Shown here: positions 1-7,479 of the stretch, piece after piece | How the letters are laid out: the number at the start of each line of letters is the position of its first letter | Numbering within the stretch: the stretch's first letter is position 1 | NCBI RefSeq assembly: GCF_008974325.1 | Contig: NZ_BKCG01000001.1 | Location: forward strand, 620,001 to 684,000 | DNA: 64,000 bases | Direction: 5' to 3' | Source of the DNA: Patiriisocius marinus | Lineage (GTDB): Bacteria > Bacteroidota > Bacteroidia > Flavobacteriales > Flavobacteriaceae | Position numbers and translations under genes: made by a program | The notes under the pieces: model-generated | Database searches by the model: none | Seen by the model: only the letters and a program-made list of their open reading frames with translations | What the model was told of the DNA's origin: nothing

Positions 1-1
1 T

Positions 2-196
2 TATGGTCTTTCAATATCGGTTTCATTATTTGTTGTTATAATTGTGGCAGGAATCATTGGAACATTTATTCCTTTATTTTTACACAAACGAGGTATTGAT
101 CCAGCTATAGCAACAGGCCCCTTTATTACTACAAGTAATGATATTTTCGGTATTTTAATTTATCTATATATTGCTAAATTAATACTTGGAATATAA
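2..196 (+). CDS. mgtE: Magnesium transporter MgtE, C-terminal fragment
   Basis: Open reading frame entering from the left edge and ending at TAA 194-196. The 64 visible residues form two hydrophobic segments and contain GPFITTSNDIFGILIYLYIA, the characteristic last transmembrane helix of the MgtE Mg2+ channel (GPF.TT..D..G..IYL signature). MgtE is an inner-membrane Mg2+ channel gated by cytoplasmic Mg2+; only the pore-domain end is seen here, so the regulatory N and CBS domains lie outside the window. The following gene starts about 40 bases downstream on the same strand. Confidence 0.88.
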   Translation, partial: YGLSISVSLFVVIIVAGIIGTFIPLFLHKRGIDPAIATGPFITTSNDIFGILIYLYIAKLILGI

Positions 197-236
197 CTAT
201 TGCTTTAGTTCTAAGCTAAATAACCTTTTTAATAGT

Positions 237-839
237 ATGGAAGAATTAAGGCAAACTAAAAACTTTACAAAACGTGATTATCGATTAAGTGAAAATAAAC
301 TTTTTTACAACCACTCTAAGTTCGGAAATAGTAATGAAATAGATATTCCCTTTGAAAACATAGAAGGAGAAAAAGTAAGTCACAAAATATCGAATAACAA
401 TACATTGTTTTTCTCTGTGTTAGTTTATATAGTTGCAATAGCCCTTTTTATTAGTAAAATTAATAATGGAGGAGATGATCAGTCTGTGTCTTTATTTTGG
501 GCCGTTATTGCTACGATAATCCTTGCCTTTTATTGGTTCAATAGAGACGACTTTTGGAAAATAAAACTTACAGACAACAATTACCTATACATTCATAAAA
601 ATATCCCTAATAAAGAAATACCTGAAAATTTTATTAATAGTTTAATATCTAAAAGAAATGAATATTTAAAAGAAAACTATTTAATTATTGATGAGAATCT
701 TGACTACCAAAGTCAATTATCAAATTTTAAATGGTTAAAATCAATAGGAGCTATATCAAAAATAGAATTTGAAGAAAAATATTTAGAACTGAAAGCTACG
801 GTAAATCCTAGAAAAACTGATATTGGCTTCGGTAAATAA
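237..839 (+). CDS. Two-helix membrane protein of unknown function with SHOCT-like C-terminus
   Basis: I do not recognise a named family. From the ATG at 237 the product is 200 residues; a TTG at 186 in the same frame would add 17 residues but overlaps the end of mgtE, so the ATG is preferred. Two adjacent hydrophobic segments (about residues 53-72 and 82-100, separated by a short acidic loop) suggest a hairpin membrane anchor. The last 40 residues (FKWLKSIGAISKIEFEEKYL) resemble a SHOCT motif, a short helical tail with a leucine-rich helix, a glycine turn and an EF-containing helix found on many bacterial membrane proteins. It follows mgtE closely and may be co-transcribed. It converges on the FAD monooxygenase gene with one base between the stops. 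Confidence 0.6.
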   Translation: MEELRQTKNFTKRDYRLSENKLFYNHSKFGNSNEIDIPFENIEGEKVSHKISNNNTLFFSVLVYIVAIALFISKINNGGDDQSVSLFWAVIATIILAFYWFNRDDFWKIKLTDNNYLYIHKNIPNKEIPENFINSLISKRNEYLKENYLIIDENLDYQSQLSNFKWLKSIGAISKIEFEEKYLELKATVNPRKTDIGFGK

Positions 840-840
840 G

Positions 841-2289
841 CTACAAATCCCTACTTTTTAAACAGCGCCCTCTAGGCTCATCTGCTTCAAAGAGTACAGC
901 TTCAGAATGCAGAAACCTTGCGGCAGCAGCTGAATCCTTTACCTTGGGCGTACTTCGCTTTAACATTTCAGCTTCAAAATCGTTTAACACATATTTTCTA
1001 ATACCAACTTCTCTCCATTGAGATGAAGGCTTGCATCCGCTTGTAATGCCGCGAGCCAAGGCTAATGCATCTAATAACGCTTGGTTTGCTCCCTGACCTT
1101 TAAAAGGGCTCATAGGGTGGGCCGCATCACCTATTAGTGTTATTTGCTCTTCGTTTTGTAATAAAGCTGGTGTTAAAATTTCACGATCATAAACGGGGTA
1201 TCCCGAAATTTGACTTTCTAAAGTTGCTGCTATTATTTGTGGAATAGGACTATGCCATTGAGTTCTTTGAGTTGCTTCCTCCTTAATTGATTTAACTCCT
1301 TTTTTATTTAAAGAAATCGCTTCATCTTCAGAAAAAGGAAAGCTAAGTTGCCACATAATAGCATCATTTGTAAAAGGCATCATATAAATTCGCTCATGAC
1401 CATTTGCTGTTTGAAATACTGTAGCCGAATCTAACAGAGAATCATCATTATCATCAATATCAGCTAAAGGGCAAATCCCTAAAATTACCATACACCCTAA
1501 GTAATGTAAAGGGCTTATATTTTCGCCAATGACCAATTTTCGTAGTGTACTTCTAATTCCATCTGCTCCAACTACAAGATCTGCTTTTTCTATCATTAGC
1601 TCGCCATTTACTTCAAAATCTAAGCTAATTTTACCGTTTTCAGATTTCTTATAACTTAATAGTTGATGTCCCCACTGTACTTTTTCAATTCCTCCTAGCT
1701 GCTCTAATAAAGCCAATCTAAGGGATTGTCGAGCAATGTGCACATTTGTGTTTTTAGGTGATTTTTCAGCATCAGATGCCATCCACTTTCTCATTCCCCA
1801 TTCGCCAATTACTTTTCCTTCAGTAGTATGAACTATATGTCGTGTTGAAACTACACCTTCTTTCAATGAAAAAATACCGAAACCATCAATTGCCTTACTT
1901 GCTTGTTGCAAGGTTAGTCCGTATCCTTGAGAGCGAGCATCAAAGGTAGTATCACGTTCATAAAGTGTAAATGGTATTCCACGATGCAAACACGCAACTG
2001 CAAGAGCAATACCACCAATTCCGCCACCTATAATAGCAACATGTGGGTAATTTTCTTTGTCAGGAATTGGAAAATTAGACGTTGAAACCAAGCCAGAACC
2101 TGAACAATTAGTACACGGATATTGATGCCCTTTAGGTCGAATAGGTTCATTGCTTTCACCATTAGATTTTTCAAATTGATCAAGTTCTCTTAAATATTGA
2201 AGTCGGGCTTTTTTACGAATTCTTCGACTCCTTTTGCCGCGTCCTTTGCACTCATCACACATTGTCCATTTATCGTAAACAGCTTTCAT
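841..2289 (-). CDS. FAD-dependent monooxygenase with DnaJ-like Cys-rich N-terminal extension
   Basis: A 482-residue flavoprotein of the p-hydroxybenzoate hydroxylase/TetX-like class. The dinucleotide-binding motif GGGIGG is at residues 88-93, a DG-type segment (VVGADGIRSTLR) follows mid-protein, and the second FAD motif GDAAHPMSPFKGQGANQAL is present, so the flavin fold looks complete. In front of it are about 80 extra residues with two CxxCxGxG repeats (C11/C14 and C59/C62), as in the DnaJ zinc-binding region, separated by a basic, helical stretch. Two CxxC pairs could hold one zinc ion. The substrate cannot be told from sequence. The start lies 3 bases after the stop of the Nudix gene, so the two are probably one operon. 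The extension is the unusual part: most class A monooxygenases start directly with the FAD motif. Confidence 0.82.
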   Translation of the reverse strand: MKAVYDKWTMCDECKGRGKRSRRIRKKARLQYLRELDQFEKSNGESNEPIRPKGHQYPCTNCSGSGLVSTSNFPIPDKENYPHVAIIGGGIGGIALAVACLHRGIPFTLYERDTTFDARSQGYGLTLQQASKAIDGFGIFSLKEGVVSTRHIVHTTEGKVIGEWGMRKWMASDAEKSPKNTNVHIARQSLRLALLEQLGGIEKVQWGHQLLSYKKSENGKISLDFEVNGELMIEKADLVVGADGIRSTLRKLVIGENISPLHYLGCMVILGICPLADIDDNDDSLLDSATVFQTANGHERIYMMPFTNDAIMWQLSFPFSEDEAISLNKKGVKSIKEEATQRTQWHSPIPQIIAATLESQISGYPVYDREILTPALLQNEEQITLIGDAAHPMSPFKGQGANQALLDALALARGITSGCKPSSQWREVGIRKYVLNDFEAEMLKRSTPKVKDSAAAARFLHSEAVLFEADEPRGRCLKSRDL

Positions 2290-2292
2290 AGT

Positions 2293-2811
2293 TTAGAGAA
2301 TACGTTCAGCAATTAGTGATAGTAGAAATGTTTCTCGTTCTATTGACATTCCCATTTTTTCACTAGTTGCCATCGTCAATTTATTATGTTCTATAGCTTC
2401 ATGAATATTAACCCATTTAGCTTTCATACCATTATTGGTTTCGTAATGCTCAAGATTTGATTCACCTAATTCTTTATTCACCTCACAGGTATAGCAATAA
2501 GATATCATATGCTGAATATCAAAATTTGATTTATACCAAGGCCTGTATTCTTCATAAATTCCAAATGGCTTAATATTCTTTATATCTTCAGCACCAGTTT
2601 CTTCATTAAGCTCACGTATCATTCCTTCAATTAAATCTTCACCCTCATCTAAGCCACCGCCAGGAAGGCTGTAATCTTCATAACGCTCTGTATAAAGCAA
2701 CAAAATTGCGTTGCCTTGTATTGCTATGCTTCTGGTGGACAACCTCGTGAAAACCGACTTGTTTTCTAAAGTGTCTATATCAGGATGGTAATGGGTTTTT
2801 AAATTCTGCAT
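2293..2811 (-). CDS. Nudix hydrolase
   Basis: A 172-residue protein with an intact Nudix box at residues 52-74: G52, E58 and the REL-EE-G core R66-E67-L68-N69-E70-E71-T72-G73. Nudix enzymes hydrolyse a nucleoside diphosphate linked to another moiety, using Mg2+ held by the box glutamates. The residues preceding the box (EDYSLPGGGLDEGED) are typical of NTP- or ADP-sugar-type members, but the substrate is not predictable. It is the upstream gene of a two-gene unit with the FAD monooxygenase. A possible link is removal of an oxidised nucleotide or cofactor product, but that is inference from adjacency only. Confidence 0.85.
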   Translation of the reverse strand: MQNLKTHYHPDIDTLENKSVFTRLSTRSIAIQGNAILLLYTERYEDYSLPGGGLDEGEDLIEGMIRELNEETGAEDIKNIKPFGIYEEYRPWYKSNFDIQHMISYCYTCEVNKELGESNLEHYETNNGMKAKWVNIHEAIEHNKLTMATSEKMGMSIERETFLLSLIAERIL

Positions 2812-2830
2812 TTAGAAAACTACTTTTTTG

Positions 2831-2838
2831 CAAAACTA
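2831..2838 (-). promoter_or_regulatory. Putative -7 promoter element for the Nudix/monooxygenase unit
   Basis: Read on the minus strand this is TAGTTTTG, an exact match to the Bacteroidota -7 consensus TAnnTTTG, 20 bases before the Nudix start codon at 2811. No good TTG -33 element is seen at the expected distance, so the call rests on one half of the promoter only. Confidence 0.4.
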
Positions 2839-2907
2839 GAGGAAACTAATCCAATATTTAAAATTGAAGCGCTTTATTAATTAGATGCTAAAACAAAAAA
2901 TACACAA

Positions 2908-3195
2908 TTAACTTTTTTTAGTAAATAGTTGATAGAGTTTAATTAAAACTATTAATGCAGCGTGTGAAACCACTAACAAACCACCATAAAACAAAACTCC
3001 AAGAGAATTTCCATATCTGAAATTTTCTGAATCCGAAAACACGTTAATCATTATGATTAAATACACAATATATAAAAGCATATTCCATTTGTAAAAAGCT
3101 TTGTTTTTAGAAGATAAAAGTCCGTAAATTAAAAACACTAGTATAGCGAAATAAGCGCTATAAAGTATCAAAAATTCGCTGCCTGTTGGAAACAT
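2908..3195 (-). CDS. Small membrane protein, unknown function
   Basis: A 95-residue protein with three hydrophobic segments (about residues 8-27, 37-52 and 64-88) and a short basic tail (KLYQLFTKKS), consistent with a three-pass inner-membrane protein. No family is recognised. It is separated from the Nudix gene on the same strand by about 100 bases of AT-rich DNA and has divergent spacing of 123 bases from the thioesterase gene, so it probably has its own promoter. Confidence 0.5.
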   Translation of the reverse strand: MFPTGSEFLILYSAYFAILVFLIYGLLSSKNKAFYKWNMLLYIVYLIIMINVFSDSENFRYGNSLGVLFYGGLLVVSHAALIVLIKLYQLFTKKS

Positions 3196-3318
3196 CGTCT
3201 AAGTTAATTGTGAGAAAGGGAACGAATAAATTAATATAATAACATATTTGTTTATGTTTTTTGAATCCCAAAAATCAACATTTATTAGGTAATTTTATAT
3301 TCTAAAAATAAGTATAAA

Positions 3319-3714
3319 ATGTCCAATAATAATTTCTCCCAAACAATTGAAGTAACTTCAGAACACATTGATGATTATAATCACGTAAACAACTTGGTAT
3401 ACCTACAATGGTGCCTCGATGTAGCACAGGGACATTGGGATAAATATGCTTCAGAAGAGATAAGAGAAAACTATGTTTGGTATGTACTTAACCACAATAT
3501 CAACTATAGAGCATCTGCATTTAAAGGAGAAACACTCGAAGTACATACGTGGGTAGAATCTATAGAAGGTGTAAAAAGCACTCGAAATTATAAAATTGTA
3601 CGCCTAAGTGATAATAAAGTTCTTGTTGAAGCTTCTACACTCTGGTGCTTGTTAGACGCAAAAACCGTTCGTGCTACCCAAGTACCTGATGAAATTCGTA
3701 ACTTGTTTGCTTAA
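3319..3714 (+). CDS. Acyl-CoA thioesterase, hotdog fold (4HBT/YbgC type)
   Basis: A 131-residue single hotdog domain, the usual length of the family. The catalytic-loop signature is clear near the start: EHIDDYNHVNNLVYLQW, with the D-x-N-x-H-V-N-N pattern of 4-hydroxybenzoyl-CoA/FadM-type thioesterases in which the aspartate just before the helix activates water. The C-terminal half (LVEASTLWCLLDAKTVRATQ) matches the final strands of the fold. It likely hydrolyses acyl-CoA thioesters in the cytoplasm; chain length is unknown. A cupin gene follows after 35 bases on the same strand. Confidence 0.82.
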   Translation: MSNNNFSQTIEVTSEHIDDYNHVNNLVYLQWCLDVAQGHWDKYASEEIRENYVWYVLNHNINYRASAFKGETLEVHTWVESIEGVKSTRNYKIVRLSDNKVLVEASTLWCLLDAKTVRATQVPDEIRNLFA

Positions 3715-3749
3715 GCTAAAACTACTCATTAGCTATAATACCTACAATT

Positions 3750-4115
3750 ATGAAACCGATTAATGTTAAAGAAAAGTTTGCTAAATTCAGCAAACAATGG
3801 CATCCACATCAAATTGCAACCGTAGATAATATGCAGGTAATTCTTGCTAAAATTCAAGGCGAATTTGTCTGGCACAAACACGATAATGAAGATGAATTGT
3901 TTTTTATACAAAAGGGAACCCTTGAAATGCATTTTAGAGATCGTGTAGAAATTGTAAAAACGGGCGAATTAATAGTTGTGCCAAAAGGAGTTGAACATTG
4001 CCCAAAAAGTCATGGTGATGAAGAGGTACACGTGTTATTATTTGAACAATTAAATACGAAACACACAGGCGATATCAGACACGAAAAAACACAAACAGAA
4101 TATCCACGTATTTAA
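3750..4115 (+). CDS. Single-domain cupin protein
   Basis: A 121-residue cupin. Both conserved cupin motifs are visible: motif 1 as GEFVWHKHDNEDELFFIQKG (metal ligands H-x-H and E), and motif 2 as GELIVVPKGVEHCP with its histidine ligand. The protein should therefore be a small metal-binding beta barrel. This subgroup is common in bacteria with no fixed function (isomerases, dioxygenases or sugar-binding regulators all share the fold). It is 35 bases downstream of the thioesterase and is probably co-transcribed with it. Confidence 0.82.
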   Translation: MKPINVKEKFAKFSKQWHPHQIATVDNMQVILAKIQGEFVWHKHDNEDELFFIQKGTLEMHFRDRVEIVKTGELIVVPKGVEHCPKSHGDEEVHVLLFEQLNTKHTGDIRHEKTQTEYPRI

Positions 4116-4290
4116 ATACAAACTGAAATGTTAGTTTAACAATGGCTGTTCACATGTGTTTTATTATGGTCTTTTCTAAACCCAAGGTTTTTGTTTTATT
4201 ATATTTATACGAACAATTAAATATTAAGATACTTTCAGAAATACAACCAAACTAGTTATTAAGTTTCAAAACTTTTTATCAATTACACTT

Positions 4291-5229
4291 ATGAAAATAC
4301 TTCACCTAGATCAAAACCATCCATTATTATTAAAACAATTAGCAGAAGCTGGTTTTGAAAATGCAGAAGATTACACGTCGTCTCGTGAAGCTATTGAGCA
4401 AGTAATTGAACATTATCAAGGCATTGTTATAAGAAGCAGATTTAATATTGATAAAGCTTTTATGGATAAGGCTACAAATCTAAAATTTATAGCTCGAGTA
4501 GGAGCAGGACTAGAAAGTATTGATGAAGCGTACGCTGCTAAAAAAGGAATTAGCTTAATTTCATCTCCTGAAGGAAATAGAAATGCCGTGGGAGAACACA
4601 CTTTAGGGATGCTACTTTCACTATTCAACAACCTAAACAAAGCAGATCGACAAGTGAAAGCTGGAAATTGGTTAAGAGAGGATAATCGAGGTATTGAAGT
4701 AGATGGTAAAACCATTGGTATTATAGGTTACGGAAACATGGGTAAAGCGTTCGCGAAAAAACTTAGAGGTTTTGACTGCACAGTACTTTGTTATGATATT
4801 AAAGAAAATGTAGGCGATGAAAATGCAGAACAAGTATCCTTAGACCAGTTTAAAAATGACGTTGATGTTGTTAGCTTACACACCCCGTGGACTCCACTTA
4901 CAAACAAGATGATAGACACTCATTTTATTGATGGATTTGCAAAACCATTTTGGCTTTTAAATACTGCTAGAGGCAAAAGTGTAGTCACTAAAGATTTAGT
5001 AAAAGCATTAAAATCGACAAAAATAGTAGGCGCAGGTCTTGATGTACTTGAGTATGAAAAGTTAAGTTTTGAGTCACTTTTTTCTTCGGAAATGCCACAA
5101 GAATTTAAAGAGCTACTTGAAATGGATAATGTAATCCTGAGTCCGCATGTGGCAGGATGGACTGTTGAGAGCAAACAAAAATTAGCACAAGTTATTGTTG
5201 ATAAGATTATTGCAGAATTCGCATCATAA
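4291..5229 (+). CDS. D-2-hydroxyacid dehydrogenase (phosphoglycerate dehydrogenase-like)
   Basis: A 312-residue NAD-dependent dehydrogenase of the D-isomer-specific family. The Rossmann motif GYGNMG is at residues 146-151; the catalytic triad is in the expected contexts: R227 in LLNTARGKSVV, a glutamate in GAGLDVLEYE (E254 or E256), and H286 in SPHVAGWT. The length is that of the short form without an ACT or other regulatory domain, so if it is a 3-phosphoglycerate dehydrogenase for serine synthesis it would lack the usual serine-binding domain. No serC or serB is adjacent, so hydroxypyruvate or another 2-oxoacid is equally possible. It is preceded by 175 bases without a gene, in which I see no clear structure. 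Confidence 0.8.
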   Translation: MKILHLDQNHPLLLKQLAEAGFENAEDYTSSREAIEQVIEHYQGIVIRSRFNIDKAFMDKATNLKFIARVGAGLESIDEAYAAKKGISLISSPEGNRNAVGEHTLGMLLSLFNNLNKADRQVKAGNWLREDNRGIEVDGKTIGIIGYGNMGKAFAKKLRGFDCTVLCYDIKENVGDENAEQVSLDQFKNDVDVVSLHTPWTPLTNKMIDTHFIDGFAKPFWLLNTARGKSVVTKDLVKALKSTKIVGAGLDVLEYEKLSFESLFSSEMPQEFKELLEMDNVILSPHVAGWTVESKQKLAQVIVDKIIAEFAS

Positions 5230-5248
5230 AGATTGAATTTAATCTTTA
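5227..5248 (+). terminator. Hairpin overlapping the dehydrogenase stop codon
   Basis: Perfect 8-base inverted repeat, TAAAGATT and AATCTTTA with a 6-base loop, beginning with the TAA stop of the dehydrogenase gene. The stem is AT-rich and there is no long T-run, so it is at best a weak terminator or an RNA processing/stability element between the dehydrogenase and the VOC gene. Confidence 0.3.
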
Positions 5249-5264
5249 TACTAAAACATATTTT

Positions 5265-5657
5265 ATGAAAAGAGTTACAGGAATAGGCGGTTTGTTTTTT
5301 AAAACCACAGACCCAAAAGCAACAAAGGATTGGTATAAAAAACACCTAGGTTTTGACACAGACGATTGGGGATGTACCTTCTGGTGGAAAGATGAAAATG
5401 GCAACAAATGTTCAACACAATGGAGCCCAATGCCTCGGGAAACTGATTATTACAAACCATCAGACAAGCCTTTTATGTTTAATTACAGAGTTGAAAACCT
5501 AGTAGGGCTTCTTAAACTATTGAAAGAAGAAGGTGTTACTATTATTGGAGAAATTCAGGAATTTGAATATGGGAAATTTGGTTACATTATGGATAATGAT
5601 GGTAACAAAATTGAATTATGGGAACCAATTGATAAAGTTTTCGAAAAAAATAATTAA
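5265..5657 (+). CDS. VOC (glyoxalase/bleomycin-resistance fold) family protein
   Basis: A 130-residue protein with the paired beta-alpha-beta-beta-beta modules of the vicinal-oxygen-chelate superfamily. The N-terminal module reads GIGGLFFKTTDPKATKDWYKKHLGF and the second ends with FGYIMDNDGNKIELWEP, the usual final strand with its metal-ligand glutamate. Members include glyoxalases, dioxygenases and binding proteins; this branch is usually annotated only as VOC family. It follows the dehydrogenase by 35 bases. Confidence 0.8.
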   Translation: MKRVTGIGGLFFKTTDPKATKDWYKKHLGFDTDDWGCTFWWKDENGNKCSTQWSPMPRETDYYKPSDKPFMFNYRVENLVGLLKLLKEEGVTIIGEIQEFEYGKFGYIMDNDGNKIELWEPIDKVFEKNN

Positions 5658-5758
5658 CCTTTATTTAAAGAAAAATTCAAGAAATTTTGAGTTAAAGTTA
5701 TTTATTATCGTGATATTGCAATATAGATAATTACGTTAATCCATTAACACTAAAAACA

Positions 5759-6082
5759 ATGGGCGTTTCAAAAAGACATCTTCACACAATGAGTGTGAAT
5801 CAATTAGCAGATATGGCAAAGGTGCTTTCACATCCTGCACGTATTTCAATTTTAAATTATGTTGGTGATTGCGATGGTTGTTTATGTAAGGATATTTCAG
5901 AAACTATTAAACTTTCTCAACCTACTACATCGCAACATTTACAAATAATTAAAAAAGCGGGATTGCTTAAAAGTAAATTTGAAGGCAAAAGTCAATACTA
6001 CCGTATCAATATTGAAAAACTAAATAAGCTAAAAGGTTTATTTCAAGAGTTTTTTGAAACTACGGAAGCTAAATGTGGGTAA
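5759..6082 (+). CDS. ArsR/SmtB-family transcriptional regulator
   Basis: A 107-residue winged-helix protein. The first helix region (LADMAKVLSHPARISILNYV) and the recognition helix region (LSQPTTSQHLQIIKKAGLL) are typical of ArsR repressors. Residues 38-43 read C-D-G-C-L-C; the C41-x-C43 pair falls where ArsR-type sensors carry their alpha-3 CxC metal site, so binding of a thiophilic metal or metalloid, or a thiol redox signal, is plausible. It lies 29 bases before a DUF1304 gene and is probably co-transcribed with it, so the DUF1304 protein is a likely target or partner. Confidence 0.85.
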   Translation: MGVSKRHLHTMSVNQLADMAKVLSHPARISILNYVGDCDGCLCKDISETIKLSQPTTSQHLQIIKKAGLLKSKFEGKSQYYRINIEKLNKLKGLFQEFFETTEAKCG

Positions 6083-6111
6083 CACAATTATAACTAAACC
6101 AACCTCTTATT

Positions 6112-6471
6112 ATGGAAATTATCGTTAAAATATTAATAGGATGTATCGCATTCCTTCACCTCTATTTTCTTTATTTTGAAATGTTCGCTTGGGAAACTTT
6201 AGGAAGAAAAATCTTTAAAAACTTTCCTAAAGACCTTTTTAAACCAACTAAATCTATGGCTGCAAACCAAGGTTTATATAATGGATTTTTAGCAGCAGGA
6301 TTAATATGGACATTTTTTATTGATAATGACATTTGGCGTTTATACATCTCTGTATTTTTTCTTAGTTGTGTAATTATCGCAGGTGTTTATGGTGCTTTAA
6401 CAGTTAGTAAAAAAATTCTTTATGTTCAGGCAATTCCTGCAATTATCGCATTAGTATTAATTCATTTGTAG
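6112..6471 (+). CDS. DUF1304 family membrane protein
   Basis: A 119-residue protein with four hydrophobic segments and the DUF1304 hallmark FLHLYFLYFEMFAWETLGRKIF at the first helix (positions about 15-37), followed by ANQGLYNGFLAAGLIW. The family has no established biochemical function. It is the last gene before a strong terminator and appears to form a two-gene operon with the ArsR regulator just upstream, which suggests stress-inducible expression. That is inference from context. Confidence 0.82.
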   Translation: MEIIVKILIGCIAFLHLYFLYFEMFAWETLGRKIFKNFPKDLFKPTKSMAANQGLYNGFLAAGLIWTFFIDNDIWRLYISVFFLSCVIIAGVYGALTVSKKILYVQAIPAIIALVLIHL

Positions 6472-6493
6472 TAATCAAGCCATTTTGAAAATT

Positions 6494-6535
6494 AAAACCC
6501 GCATTGTTTTTAAATAGCAATGCGGGTTTTTCTAT
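6494..6535 (+). terminator. Rho-independent terminator after the ArsR/DUF1304 operon
   Basis: Perfect 13-base stem, AAAACCCGCATTG (6494-6506) and CAATGCGGGTTTT (6518-6530), with an 11-base AT-rich loop and a T-run on the right arm. The remaining 220 bases up to the next gene hold no gene; I see only AT-rich DNA that must contain the promoter of the FMN reductase-like gene. Confidence 0.9.
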
Positions 6536-6757
6536 AAAAAAAATTCGTTTTCAAAAGACAATCCTAGATAGATGTTAATTAATAACTAAGTCTTTAATAA
6601 TAGTTTAACAAAAGTCTTCCATTGTACATACAGTGTGCTTCAAAGGGATTTATATCGTAAAATTTCAGCTTTGCTATAAAACCTTAAGATTTTGTTATGA
6701 GACAACTTTACCTTAGTGACCTATCTTTAAGCTTATTATAAAATTAAACTCTAGACT

Positions 6758-7474
6758 ATGTCCCAGGCAAAACCAGATTTCAGCAACCTTAAAGCATTAT
6801 ATATTAATTGTACTCTCAAGAAGTCGCCACAAATGAGTCATACCAAATCACTCATGGATGTTTCTATAAACATTATGCGTGATGAGGGTGTTACTGTTGA
6901 ATACTTGCGTTTAGTAAATCACGATGTGGCTTACGGTGTCTATCACGACATGAAAGAACATGGTGTTGAGACTGATGAATGGCCAGAAATATTTAAGAAA
7001 GTAGAAGATGCAGATATTTTAGTTATTGGAACTCCTATATGGTTAGGTGAAAAATCGTCTGTAGCTACAAAACTTATTGAAAGACTTTACGGAGAAAGTG
7101 GTAACAGAAATGAAAAAGGACAGTACTATTTTTATGGAAAAGTAGGCGGTTGCATAATTACAGGTAATGAAGATGGAATTAAGCATGTGGCTATGGGAAC
7201 ACTTTATGCAATGCAACATATAGGCTACAGTATTCCTCCGCAAGCAGATTGCGGATGGATTGGTGAAGCTGGTCCTGGACCAAGTTATAATGACGAAGAA
7301 AGTGGTGCAAAACAAAATGACTTTACAAATAGAAATACGACGTTTATGACGTATAATCTACTTCATCTATCTAAAATGCTAAAAGACCAAGGTGGTTATC
7401 CAGCATATGGAAACTCTAGAGGAGACTGGGATGATGGATCTAGATGGAATTTTGAGAATCCTGAATACAGATAG
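6758..7474 (+). CDS. NAD(P)H-dependent FMN reductase/flavodoxin-fold oxidoreductase
   Basis: A 238-residue flavodoxin-like protein. The first strand and FMN phosphate loop read ALYINCTLKKSPQMSHTKSLMD, and VIGTPIWLGEKSSVATKLIERL is the conserved second FMN-contact loop (GTPIWxG..S) of the NADPH-dependent FMN reductase family. The C-terminal 50 residues are rich in W, Y and N and extend beyond the usual fold of about 180 residues. It presumably transfers electrons from NAD(P)H to a quinone, metal or other acceptor; the acceptor is unknown. It converges on olsF with only 5 bases between stop codons. Confidence 0.8.
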   Translation: MSQAKPDFSNLKALYINCTLKKSPQMSHTKSLMDVSINIMRDEGVTVEYLRLVNHDVAYGVYHDMKEHGVETDEWPEIFKKVEDADILVIGTPIWLGEKSSVATKLIERLYGESGNRNEKGQYYFYGKVGGCIITGNEDGIKHVAMGTLYAMQHIGYSIPPQADCGWIGEAGPGPSYNDEESGAKQNDFTNRNTTFMTYNLLHLSKMLKDQGGYPAYGNSRGDWDDGSRWNFENPEYR

Positions 7475-7479
7475 AATTA

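Noticed and set aside
3281-3297. A 17-base sequence (TTTATTAGGTAATTTTA) shared with 16244-16260, both upstream of genes.
   Set aside because: It is AT-rich, and one shared 17-mer in 64 kb of such DNA is close to chance; no further copies were seen. It may simply reflect similar promoter -7 regions.
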